Shown here one piece after another: positions 32,680 to 40,784 of a stretch of 44,945 nt of DNA. Source of the stretch: Hydrogenophaga sp. (GTDB lineage Bacteria; Pseudomonadota; Gammaproteobacteria; Burkholderiales; Burkholderiaceae_C); contig JAIFMP010000038.1 of assembly GCA_020048405.1 (NCBI GenBank), positions 1 through 44,945 on the forward strand. Direction: 5' to 3'. How positions within the stretch are numbered: position 1 is the first letter of the stretch; every line of letters begins with the position of its first letter. Under the pieces are notes generated by a model. That model saw only the letters and a list, made by a program, of their open reading frames with translations. It ran no database searches and was not told the origin of the DNA. A program made the translations under genes and the position numbers.

Positions 32680-34719
32680 TCAGCGTGCAGCGTTGCTGCG
32701 ACGGCGGGCGTCAAACGGGCGGCCTTCGCCACCGGCACCGGCCGGGCGACGGGGCTTGAACTCACCGCCGTGGGGGGCACGGTCGCCACCCCAGGGGGCA
32801 GAACGCTCGCCACGGGGTTCGAAGCTGCGCTCGGGGCGGCCTTCAAAACCACGGGCTGGGCCACGGGGCTGCTCGGCGCCGAAGTTGGGGCGATCGCCAC
32901 CGGCACGGGGGGCGAAGCGGTCGCCACGCGGTGCGAAGCGGTCAGCGCCACGGTCCGGACCCTGGGTGGGTCCATTGCTGGGGCGTGCATCGAAACGCGG
33001 GGCAGCAGCAGGGCGCTGCTCGTTGCCCCAGGCTGGGCGCTCACCACGGAACTCAGGACGCTCGCCACGGAACTCGGGGCGTGGACCACGGTCGTTGCGA
33101 TCGGCTGATGAGTTGAACGGTGCCTTGTCGGAGCGACCGAAACCAGCAAAGTGACCGTTGCCGCCGAATCCGCCTTCACGGCGGGGCGCTGGACGGCCGC
33201 CACGACCACCAAAGTCACCACGGCCGCCACCGAAACCGCCCTTGCGGTCGTCCCGGCCACCGCCGAACGAGGTTTGGGGGGCGCGCTGCTTGGGCTCCAG
33301 ACCGGGAACCACTTCAGCCTTCAGTTGCTGCTGGGTGTGGAACTCGATGTCGGCAATCTTGCGGCGGTCGCGGAACTCGGCAAACGTGATGGCCAGGCCA
33401 TCGCGACCGGCGCGGCCCGTGCGGCCAATGCGGTGTGTGTAGTCCTCAGCCTTCATGGGCAGACCGAAGTTGAACACGTGGGTGATGGTGGGCACGTCAA
33501 TGCCACGGGCCGCCACATCGGTGGCCACCAGAATTTGCACACGGCCATCGCGCAGGGCGTCGAGGCGGCGGTTGCGCATGCCCTGGCTCAGGGCACCGTG
33601 CAGGGCCACAGCCGAGAAGTTGGCCTGTTGCAGGTCGTTGGCCAGGTTGTCGCACTCGATCTGGGTGCTGGCAAACACGATGGCCTGGTTGATGTTGGTG
33701 TCGCGCAGCCAGTGGTCCAACAGGGCACGTTTGTGCTCGGCGTTGTCGGCCCAGAACAGGCTTTGCGTGATGTTGGCGTGCTTTTCCTGCGGGGTGTCGA
33801 TCTGGATTTTCTTGACGTTGGCACCGTTGTCGTGCATCACGCGCAGGGCCAGCTGCTGGATGCGGGGCGCAAACGTGGCGCTGAACATCATGGTCTGCTG
33901 GCGCTGGCTGGTCAGCTGGTGGATTTCGGCCAGGTCGTCGGCAAAGCCGAGGTCGAGCATGCGGTCGGCCTCGTCCATCACCAGGAACTTGACTTCGTCC
34001 AGCTTGATCTGGCCGCTGCGTTGCAGGTCCAGCAGGCGGCCGGGCGTGGCCACCACCAGGTTGGCGTTCTGCAGCTTGGCCACTTGCAGCTGGTAAGGCA
34101 TGCCGCCCACAACGTTGGCAATGCGCAGGCCACGGCAATGGCGCACCAGATCGATGCCGTCGTTGGCCACCTGTTGGGCCAGTTCGCGTGTGGGGCACAC
34201 CACCAGCGCGCCGGGCACGGCGGGCTTGAAGTTGCGTGGGTTGGTGGGGTCTTTGCGCTTGGCGCGCTTCGGAGGAACTTCGCCTTTGGCAGCGGCATCG
34301 GCACAGGCTTGTTCGTAAGCGTCTTTTTCAGCCTGGGCTTCTGCTTCCTGCATTTTCAACAGGGTGTGCAACACGGGCAGCAGGAAGGCGGCGGTTTTGC
34401 CGCTGCCGGTCTGGCTGGACACCATCAGGTCAGCGTAGCTGCCGGTGCCAGTATTCAGGGCCATGGGGATGGCCTTGTTCTGCACGGCGGTGGGGTCGGT
34501 GTAGCCCATGTCGGCCACAGCCTGAACCAGCTCGGGAGCCAGGCCCAGCAGCTGAAAACCATTGGGTTTGGCGGGCTCTTGCGCCACAGCAGCCATGTCG
34601 GGGTGGGCCAGCACATGCAGCTCGTCGAGCAGTTGCACGTCTGACATCACTTCGCCAGCGGCGGTGGTCAAATGGTTTTCGGACAGCACTTCGCCGCCGA
34701 CAAAATTCACGTCGTTCAT
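32680..34719 (-). CDS. DEAD-box ATP-dependent RNA helicase with RGG-rich tail
   Basis: 679 residues from ATG 34719 (AGGAAA upstream); an upstream TTG is less likely. All DEAD-box motifs are present: Q motif (FQLLGLAPELVQAVADMGY to PTAVQ), I (SQTGSGKT), Ia (PTRELAQQ), Ib (TPGR), II (DEAD), III (SAT), V (DVAARGID), VI (HRIGRTGRAGRDG). There is an insertion rich in Glu, Lys and Ala between I and Ia (about residues 120-155). The last ~170 residues are a low-complexity Arg/Gly/Phe/Pro tail (GGGRGDFGGRGGRP; repeated EFRGERP; repeated RFAPRGD), likely RNA binding and disordered. RhlE/DeaD-like; it likely acts in ribosome assembly or mRNA decay, often in the cold. The exact subfamily is not assigned. 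Confidence 0.93.
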   Translation of the reverse strand: MNDVNFVGGEVLSENHLTTAAGEVMSDVQLLDELHVLAHPDMAAVAQEPAKPNGFQLLGLAPELVQAVADMGYTDPTAVQNKAIPMALNTGTGSYADLMVSSQTGSGKTAAFLLPVLHTLLKMQEAEAQAEKDAYEQACADAAAKGEVPPKRAKRKDPTNPRNFKPAVPGALVVCPTRELAQQVANDGIDLVRHCRGLRIANVVGGMPYQLQVAKLQNANLVVATPGRLLDLQRSGQIKLDEVKFLVMDEADRMLDLGFADDLAEIHQLTSQRQQTMMFSATFAPRIQQLALRVMHDNGANVKKIQIDTPQEKHANITQSLFWADNAEHKRALLDHWLRDTNINQAIVFASTQIECDNLANDLQQANFSAVALHGALSQGMRNRRLDALRDGRVQILVATDVAARGIDVPTITHVFNFGLPMKAEDYTHRIGRTGRAGRDGLAITFAEFRDRRKIADIEFHTQQQLKAEVVPGLEPKQRAPQTSFGGGRDDRKGGFGGGRGDFGGRGGRPAPRREGGFGGNGHFAGFGRSDKAPFNSSADRNDRGPRPEFRGERPEFRGERPAWGNEQRPAAAPRFDARPSNGPTQGPDRGADRFAPRGDRFAPRAGGDRPNFGAEQPRGPARGFEGRPERSFEPRGERSAPWGGDRAPHGGEFKPRRPAGAGGEGRPFDARRRSNAAR

Positions 34720-35109
34720 GTTCAATTTCCTGTGCGACAAAAGCGCACAACATCCGAAAAAAGCGGATGGAAGTCCGAAATGGAGCCCTTCAGAAACAAA
34801 CTGAAAGGAATACGCATGACAAGCGCAAATGGCTTGTGACTGCGTTCAGGCGGACCGCCGGTGCTTCGTTCGTGGTTCAAAAAACATCAACCACCCAACG
34901 AATATCGCACCAGGGTCAGGGCCATGGAGGTGGCGCTGTGTTGGCGAGCGACCAGGCTGTGATCTGCTTTGGTTTCCCAAGCACGCGCCACTGGGGCGGT
35001 GTTGTCGGGGACCACACGGAGCGTTTCAGGGTGAAACCAACCGCGTCAGAAGCCTTCTAGAGTGAGGTAGATGCACATTTCTGCGTTTTCAGCGCAGCCT
35101 GTGATTATA
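34720..35109 (-). promoter_or_regulatory. Long leader and promoter of the DEAD-box helicase gene
   Basis: About 380 bases without a gene upstream of the helicase start. On the minus strand TATAAT (35109-35104) lies 18 bases after TTGGTG (35133-35128), a good sigma-70 promoter that would give a ~375-nt 5' leader. A CATCCG/CGGATG hairpin lies near 34754-34770. Long leaders are a known trait of cold-inducible mRNAs such as cspA and deaD; that link is inference. Confidence 0.5.
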
Positions 35110-35198
35110 GGGCCCAATCAGGGAAAACACCAAGTCCTCAAATTTTTGCTAGCTTTGAGGCTGGCCGCAACGTGCGGCTTAACGCCCGAAAGGCCTCC

Positions 35199-36524
35199 AT
35201 GCCCGGTTACTCCGACCCCGGTTTTGACACCCTCGCGCTGCACGCCGGTGCTGCGCCCGACCCCACCACGGGTGCCCGCGCCGTGCCCATTCACCTGACC
35301 ACGTCGTTTGTGTTCGAAAACAGTGACCACGCGGCATCGCTGTTCAACCTGGAGCGCGCGGGCCACGTGTACAGCCGCATCAGCAACCCGACCAATGCCG
35401 TGCTGGAGCAGCGCGTGGCCGCACTGGACGGGGGCATAGGTGCCATCAGTGTGTCCAGCGGGCAGGCGGCACTGCACCTGGCGGTGTGCACACTCATGGG
35501 TGCCGGGGGGCACATTGTGGCCAGCACGGCCTTGTACGGCGGCAGCCAGAACCTGCTGAACTACACGCTGCGCCGCTTTGGCATCGACACCACGTTCGTC
35601 AAGCCCGACGATATCGACGGCTGGCGTGCCGCCGTGCGACCCAACACCCGCCTGTTCTTCGGTGAAACCGTGGGCAACCCGGGCCTGGATGTGCTGGACA
35701 TTCCCACCGTGGCTCAACTGGCCCGCGAAACCGGGGTACCCCTGCTGGTGGACAGCACCTTGACGAGCCCGTGGCTGATGAAGCCGCTGGAACTGGGGGC
35801 CGACTTGGTCTACCACTCGGCCACCAAGTTCCTCAGCGGCCACGGCACAGTGATTGGCGGCGTGGTGGTGGACGGCGGCAGCTTTGACTGGGCGGCTGAA
35901 CACGCCCGCAGCGGCAAATTTGCCGAGCTGGCCGCGCCCTACGACGGCTTTCACGGCATGAACTTTTCAGAGGAAAGCACCGTGGGCGCCTTCCTGCTGC
36001 GTGCCCGCCGAGAAGGCCTGCGCGACTTTGGCGCCTGCCTGAGCCCGCACAGCGCCTGGCTGATTCTGCAAGGGCTGGAAACCCTGCCCCTGCGCATGGC
36101 CCGCCACATGAGCAACACCGAGCGCGTGGTGCAGTTCCTGGCCAGCCACCCGCTGGTGGGCCGCGTGGGCCACCCCATGCTGGAGAGTCACCCCAGCCAC
36201 GCACTGGCGCAAAAATTGTTGCCACGGGGTGCAGGATCGGTGTTCAGTTTCGACATCAAGGGCACGCGTGCTCAGGGCCGCGCATTCATCGAGGCGCTGA
36301 AAGTGTTCAGCCACCTGGCCAATGTGGGTGACTGCCGCAGCCTGGTGATTCACCCGGCCAGCACGACCCACTTCCGAGTGAGCGATGAGGCCTTGGCTGC
36401 GGGTGGTATTGGGCCCGGCACCATACGCCTGTCCATCGGGCTGGAAGACCCGGACGACTTGACTGACGACCTGAAACGCGCGCTGAAAGCCGCTGAGAAA
36501 GCCACAGACAAGGCAGGTGCATGA
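35199..36524 (+). CDS. metY: O-acetylhomoserine sulfhydrylase / aminocarboxypropyltransferase
   Basis: 441 residues from ATG 35199, the length of MetY (MetZ and CGS are nearer 390-400). The Cys/Met-metabolism PLP fold is clear: DPGFDTLALHAGAAPDPTTG, TTSFVFENSDHAASLF, YSRISNPTNAVLEQRVAALD, the SSGQAA phosphate loop, and Lys210 in HSATKFLSGHG for the PLP Schiff base. The C-terminal ending IRLSIGLEDPDDLTDDL is typical. It makes homocysteine from O-acetylhomoserine and sulfide. Its stop overlaps the start of the alpha/beta-hydrolase (ATGATG), so the two are coupled; the hydrolase is not a MetX by its motifs. Confidence 0.93.
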   Translation: MPGYSDPGFDTLALHAGAAPDPTTGARAVPIHLTTSFVFENSDHAASLFNLERAGHVYSRISNPTNAVLEQRVAALDGGIGAISVSSGQAALHLAVCTLMGAGGHIVASTALYGGSQNLLNYTLRRFGIDTTFVKPDDIDGWRAAVRPNTRLFFGETVGNPGLDVLDIPTVAQLARETGVPLLVDSTLTSPWLMKPLELGADLVYHSATKFLSGHGTVIGGVVVDGGSFDWAAEHARSGKFAELAAPYDGFHGMNFSEESTVGAFLLRARREGLRDFGACLSPHSAWLILQGLETLPLRMARHMSNTERVVQFLASHPLVGRVGHPMLESHPSHALAQKLLPRGAGSVFSFDIKGTRAQGRAFIEALKVFSHLANVGDCRSLVIHPASTTHFRVSDEALAAGGIGPGTIRLSIGLEDPDDLTDDLKRALKAAEKATDKAGA

Positions 36525-37348
36525 TGGATATTGCACTCAACGGACAGACGCTGTATGCCTACACCGGCGGCAAACCCTTCAACCCCGCACAACCCACCGC
36601 CGTGTTCATTCACGGCGTGTTGAACGACCACAGTGTGTGGATCTTGCAAACCCGCGCCCTGGCCCACCACGGCTGGAATGTGCTGGCCATCGACCTGCCC
36701 GGCCACGGCCGCAGCGGCGGCGAAGCGCCAGCCAGCGTGGAACAAGCTGCCGACGCGGTGGCCGCACTGTTGGACGCGCTTGGACTCAAACAGGCGGCGT
36801 TGATCGGGCACAGCTGGGGCTCGCTGATTGCGCTGGAGGCTGCTGCTCGGCTGGGTGATCGGGTCAGCCACCTGGTGCTGGTGGGCACAGCGTTTCCCAT
36901 GAAGGTGTCGCCCGCACTGATTGACGCATCGCTGAACCAACCCATGAAAGCGCTGGCCATGGTCAACGTGTTCTCGCGCAGCACGCTGGCACCGCCACCC
37001 TCAGCACTCGGACCAGGTACCTGGGTGTATGGCGGAGGCATGGCACTGGGCAAGCGGGTGCTGGCCAGCAATACCGAGGTGAACGTGTTTCACCGTGGGT
37101 TTGTGGCCTGCGACAGCTATGCCAACGGAGAAACCGCCATGGCACAGATCACCTGTCCGGTGCTGTTTGTGCTTGGCACACAAGACCAGATGACCCCGCC
37201 CAAAGCGGCACAGGGTCTGATCGGAGCAGCCAAAGTGGCTGGGAAAGCACTGCAGGTGTTGAACGTACCGTGTGGCCACCACCAGATGACCGAAGCACCG
37301 GAAGAAACCCTGGCGGCGCTGCGCAGCTTTTTATCGGTCCGCGCCTGA
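36521..37348 (+). CDS. Alpha/beta-hydrolase
   Basis: 275 residues. Motifs: oxyanion HGVLNDHSVW, DLPGHGRSGG, nucleophile elbow GHSWGS (Ser near residue 95), acid in LGTQDQMTPP, and His in CGHHQMTEAPEE. No signal peptide, so cytoplasmic. The lid region (about 130-195) is family specific. It overlaps metY by four bases; coupling may be positional, since hydrolases of this kind are promiscuous esterases. Two adjacent ATG codons (36521, 36524) make the exact start uncertain by one residue. It ends 4 bases before the convergent YihY stop, with no terminator between them. Confidence 0.88.
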   Translation: MMDIALNGQTLYAYTGGKPFNPAQPTAVFIHGVLNDHSVWILQTRALAHHGWNVLAIDLPGHGRSGGEAPASVEQAADAVAALLDALGLKQAALIGHSWGSLIALEAAARLGDRVSHLVLVGTAFPMKVSPALIDASLNQPMKALAMVNVFSRSTLAPPPSALGPGTWVYGGGMALGKRVLASNTEVNVFHRGFVACDSYANGETAMAQITCPVLFVLGTQDQMTPPKAAQGLIGAAKVAGKALQVLNVPCGHHQMTEAPEETLAALRSFLSVRA

Positions 37349-37352
37349 ACGT

Positions 37353-38585
37353 TCAAGCTGACCAGTCGGGCAGCACCTGGCTCAGCATCGTGTCTTTGAA
37401 GGCACCGTGCTGCCACACCTGCCGCGTCGTGCTGCCCCAGGGCAGCATGAGCCGCTCCACCAGCGGGCCCAAGGGAGTTTGTTTGGGGTCTGCCAGCAAC
37501 ACGTAGCGCTGCTGGTCCTCATCGAGTTTGCCCACCCAGTCGAGCGCGAGAAGGGTTTCCAGCGGCTCTTCCAGTTGCAGGTCATCCACCCGCAGGTGCC
37601 GTGACAGGTCAGCCAGCGACAGGCCGTGCCCTTCAGGCTGTCCGCGCTGGGCGGCCAAGGCCGACAGCAACTCCAGCGCCAACTGGAACGACCAGCCCGG
37701 CGTCCCCCCCCGGCGTGCAATGCCACCCATCAGGCTGGGCAAATAAGCGGTCACCACCGCGCCCAGCAGCACGATGACCCACAGCAGGTAAATCCAGATC
37801 AGCAAAATGGGCACCGTGGCAAATGCCCCGTAAACCGTTGCATAGGTGGGCACTGCGCCCACATACCAGCCCAACAGGCGTTTGGCGGCCTCCAGCCCCA
37901 GCGCCACAAACACCGCGCCCAGCAGCGCATGGTTCCAGGCCACACGGGTGTGGGGCACAAAGCGGTAGAGCAAGGTCATGCCCGCTGTGACCAACACCAC
38001 TTCCAGCACGTCGAGCACCAGCCGAACGCCTCCGGGCAGCGCGCCCACAAGCCCCCGGTTGGCCGACACAGCGTATGAGGTCATGCTCAGGCTCGCCCCG
38101 AGCAACAGCGGCCCCAGCGTCAGCACGGCCCAGTACACCAGCACCCGTTGCGCCAGCGGCCGGGGACGGCGCACGCGCCAGATGTCGTTGAGCTTGCGGT
38201 CGATGGTCAGCACCAGCGCCAGCGCTGTCACCAGCAAAATGACCGCACCCGCCCACCCGATTTGCCCCGCCTTGGCCGCAAACTGGTTGAGGTACATCAG
38301 CACCTGGCGGGCAATGGCTTCGGGAATCAGGCTTTCGACCAGCCACTTTTGCAAGCCGGCCTGCATGCGACTGAACATGGGGAACGCGCTGAACACCGCC
38401 AGCCCCACCGTGAACAGCGGCACCAGTGAAATGATGGTGGTGAAGGTGAGGCTGCTGGCCGTCACGCCCAGGCGGTCTTCACGAAACCGCTCTCGCAGCG
38501 TGAGGGCAGTGGTTTTCCAGGGAAACTGCCACGCATCGTTCAGAAACTGGCGCAGTTGTCCTTCAAGTCGTCTCCAGAGGGTCAT
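37353..38585 (-). CDS. YihY/BrkB-family inner-membrane protein
   Basis: 410 residues. The membrane part (about 40-290) has six segments and the family signatures DRLGVTASSLTFTTIISLVP near the N-terminus, then DRKLNDIWRVRRPRPLAQRV and, further on, GAVPTYATVYGAFATVPILL. The C-terminal ~110 residues are soluble and resemble a winged-helix (ADLSRHLRVDDLQLEEPLET). The family was once called ribonuclease BN in error; the role in the membrane is unknown. Divergent from the DUF2069 gene with 72 bases between. Confidence 0.9.
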   Translation of the reverse strand: MTLWRRLEGQLRQFLNDAWQFPWKTTALTLRERFREDRLGVTASSLTFTTIISLVPLFTVGLAVFSAFPMFSRMQAGLQKWLVESLIPEAIARQVLMYLNQFAAKAGQIGWAGAVILLVTALALVLTIDRKLNDIWRVRRPRPLAQRVLVYWAVLTLGPLLLGASLSMTSYAVSANRGLVGALPGGVRLVLDVLEVVLVTAGMTLLYRFVPHTRVAWNHALLGAVFVALGLEAAKRLLGWYVGAVPTYATVYGAFATVPILLIWIYLLWVIVLLGAVVTAYLPSLMGGIARRGGTPGWSFQLALELLSALAAQRGQPEGHGLSLADLSRHLRVDDLQLEEPLETLLALDWVGKLDEDQQRYVLLADPKQTPLGPLVERLMLPWGSTTRQVWQHGAFKDTMLSQVLPDWSA

Positions 38586-38657
38586 GCCACTATCATGCCA
38601 CCCACCTTGTGCAGGCCTGCTCCTGCATCACCTCTCCACTGCCGCAGCGTTGCATCC

Positions 38658-39086
38658 ATGACATCCCCACAGCCCACCGATTCCCAAACCTCCCACTCCG
38701 CCCCGCTCAGCGTGGCCTGGACGCGCGGTGTGGCCGTGGGCAGCCTGCTGGGCCTCATCGTGTTGGGCCTGGCGTGGGAACTGTGGCTGGCCCCGCTGCG
38801 CCCCGGTGGCAGCTGGCTGGTGCTGAAGGTGCTGCCGCTGTGCATTCCGTTGGCGGGGCTACTGAAACACCGCATGTACACCTACCGCTGGCTCAGTTTG
38901 CTGGTGTGGCTGTACTTCACCGAAGGCGTTGTGCGTGCCTGGGGTGACGCGCCGCCCGGCAACTGGTTGGCGGGTGTGCAAATTGCGCTGTGCCTTGCAC
39001 TGTTTGCGGCCTGTGCCGCCCATGTGCGTCTGAGGCTGGCCCACGGGCGGGTGCAGGCCGCAGCGGTCACACCCACAGAAAATTAA
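38658..39086 (+). CDS. DUF2069 membrane protein
   Basis: 142 residues from ATG 38658. Four membrane segments (GSLLGLIVLGLAWELWL; LVLKVLPLCIPLAGLL; WLSLLVWLYFTEGVVRAW; VQIALCLALFAACAAHV) and the family stretch KHRMYTYRWLSLLVWLYFTE identify DUF2069. Function unknown. The frame is open upstream to 38556, but this ATG fits the family start and the divergent YihY gene ends its promoter region there. A repeat copy separates it from the next gene. Confidence 0.85.
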   Translation: MTSPQPTDSQTSHSAPLSVAWTRGVAVGSLLGLIVLGLAWELWLAPLRPGGSWLVLKVLPLCIPLAGLLKHRMYTYRWLSLLVWLYFTEGVVRAWGDAPPGNWLAGVQIALCLALFAACAAHVRLRLAHGRVQAAAVTPTEN

Positions 39087-39092
39087 AGCTTT

Positions 39093-39138
39093 TTTTGGCA
39101 TCCAACGCTTGTTGGTATTCATTTTTTAGCTATATCAA
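39093..39138 (+). repeat. Dispersed short repeat, copy G, abutting a start codon
   Basis: GGCATCCA, ACGCTTG at 39105-39111, 16 bases, AGCTA at 39128-39132, TATCAA, then the ATG at 39139. As with copy F, the repeat replaces a normal Shine-Dalgarno directly before a gene. Confidence 0.7.
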
Positions 39139-40566
39139 ATGTCATTGACTTCTCTGCTGTCCGACTTGACCCGCGCCGTGGGCAGCGCCCATGTGCTGAC
39201 CCATGAAGACCCTGCCACCGACCTGTCGGCCTGGGAGAACGACTGGCGCAAGCGACAGCAAGGCCGCGCGCTCGCCGTGGTGCGCCCTGGCTGCACGGCT
39301 GAAGTGGCTGCGGTGGTGAAGGCGTGTGCAGCAGCGGGTGTGAGCATCGTGCCCCAGGGCGGCAACACGGGCTTGGTGGTGGGCAGCGTGCCCGACAGCA
39401 GCGGTACCCAAGTGGTGCTGAGCCTGCAACGCATGGCGGCCATCCGCGCCATCGACCCCGCCAACCTCACCCTCACGGCAGAGGCGGGCTGTGTGCTGCA
39501 AACGGTGCAGGAAGCGGCCGACCGCGCTGGCTTTCTGTTCCCGCTGAGCCTGGCGGCCGAAGGCAGTTGCACCATCGGCGGCAACCTGGCTTGCAACGCC
39601 GGGGGCACGCAGGTGGTGCGCTACGGCAATGCACGCGACCTGTGCCTGGGGCTTGAAGTGGTCACCGCCCAAGGCGAGGTGTGGCAGGGCTTGAGTGGCC
39701 TGCGCAAAGACAACACCGGCTACGACCTGCGCCACCTGTTTGTGGGCAGCGAGGGCACGCTGGGCATCATCACCGCCGCCAGCCTGAAGCTCTACCCCAA
39801 GCCTGCCGCCCAACTCACCGCCTGGGCCGCAGTGCCCAGCCTGGAAGCAGCCGTGGCACTGCTGGGCTTGGCGCACCAGCACCTGGGCGCAGGACTGACC
39901 GGCTTTGAGGTGATGGGCCAGTTTGCCCTCGCCCTGGTGGCCAAACACTTCAGCCAACAGCGCGTGCCGTTGTGGCAAGACACGCCCTACTGCGTGCTGC
40001 TGGAAAACAGCGACCACGAAAGCGAGGCCCATGCGCGGGCCCAGTTCGAAGCTTTGCTGGAAGCGGCGCTGGGTCAGGACCTGGTCACCGACGCCGTGGT
40101 GGCCGAGAGCCTGTCGCAAGCCAACGCTCTGTGGCACATCCGCGAGAGCATTCCGCTGGCACAAACCGAAGAGGGGCTGAACATCAAGCACGACATATCG
40201 GTGCAGGCCTCGCGCACTCCGTCGTTTGTGGCCGAAGCGACGCTGGCCTTGGAAGCGGCCATACCAGGCGTGCGCATCGTCAACTTCGGCCATTTGGGCG
40301 ACGGCAACCTGCACTTCAACGTACAAGCGCCTGAAGGCCAGAACGCCGCCAGCTTCCTACGCGAACGCGAACACGACGTGAACACGCTGGTGTACGACAC
40401 GGTGGCGAGGTTTGAAGGCTCCATCAGCGCGGAACACGGCATCGGTAGCTTGAAAGTAGACACCCTGCCCCACTACAAATCGGCGGTGGCGCTGGACTTG
40501 ATGGCCCGCATCAAACACGCTCTGGACCCGCAGCGCACCCTGAATCCAGGGCGGGTGGTGGCCTGA
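39139..40566 (+). CDS. FAD-linked 2-hydroxyacid oxidase (GlcD / D-2-hydroxyglutarate dehydrogenase type)
   Basis: 475 residues. The N-terminal FAD_binding_4 domain: VRPGCTAEVAAVVKACAAAG, PQGGNTGLVVGSVPD, GCVLQTVQEAAD, SLAAEGSCTIGGNLACNAGG and GYDLRHLFVGSEGTLGIITA. The C-terminal FAD-oxidase domain has the metal/substrate GHLGDGNLHFNV and EHGIGSLKVDTLPHYKS. Enzymes of this shape oxidise D-lactate, glycolate or D-2-hydroxyglutarate and pass electrons to quinone, cytochrome or ETF. The substrate cannot be picked from sequence; no glcE/F neighbours are present, which argues against glycolate oxidase. It starts right after repeat copy G. Confidence 0.9.
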   Translation: MSLTSLLSDLTRAVGSAHVLTHEDPATDLSAWENDWRKRQQGRALAVVRPGCTAEVAAVVKACAAAGVSIVPQGGNTGLVVGSVPDSSGTQVVLSLQRMAAIRAIDPANLTLTAEAGCVLQTVQEAADRAGFLFPLSLAAEGSCTIGGNLACNAGGTQVVRYGNARDLCLGLEVVTAQGEVWQGLSGLRKDNTGYDLRHLFVGSEGTLGIITAASLKLYPKPAAQLTAWAAVPSLEAAVALLGLAHQHLGAGLTGFEVMGQFALALVAKHFSQQRVPLWQDTPYCVLLENSDHESEAHARAQFEALLEAALGQDLVTDAVVAESLSQANALWHIRESIPLAQTEEGLNIKHDISVQASRTPSFVAEATLALEAAIPGVRIVNFGHLGDGNLHFNVQAPEGQNAASFLREREHDVNTLVYDTVARFEGSISAEHGIGSLKVDTLPHYKSAVALDLMARIKHALDPQRTLNPGRVVA

Positions 40567-40784
40567 CCGCATACACCTGGGTTGCAAGTGCTGACAGGCT
40601 TTCGCCTGTCATCCGGTGTGTCGCGTGTCCGTCATTTCGGTCCACTCATTTGTGCCGCTCAGGACGGATTTCCACTCACCAGCCACAGTAATAATTTGTC
40701 GGAGGCAAGGTCAAAGTAAGACCCCAACCTGACAATTTCGCTCTCTTTAGGATTGACTTAACTTTCAACGAACGCGGGAAACTC
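40567..40784 (+). promoter_or_regulatory. Intergenic region before the long GAPDH gene
   Basis: 218 bases without a gene. A perfect TGACAGGC/GCCTGTCA hairpin with loop TTTC (40592-40611) lacks a T run, so it is only a possible weak terminator. Several AT-rich patches (AATAATTTG near 40690, TTTAGGATTGACTTAAC near 40746) may hold the gap promoter. Confidence 0.35.

Noticed and set aside
33151-34644. Long open frame antisense to the DEAD-box helicase
   Set aside because: Same reason: a by-product of codon usage opposite a clear gene.
35140-35185. Possible further inverted copy of the dispersed repeat (TTTTTGCTAGCT)
   Set aside because: The AGCTA half fits, but 16 bases later only CGTGCGG is seen, too far from CAAGCGC to claim.
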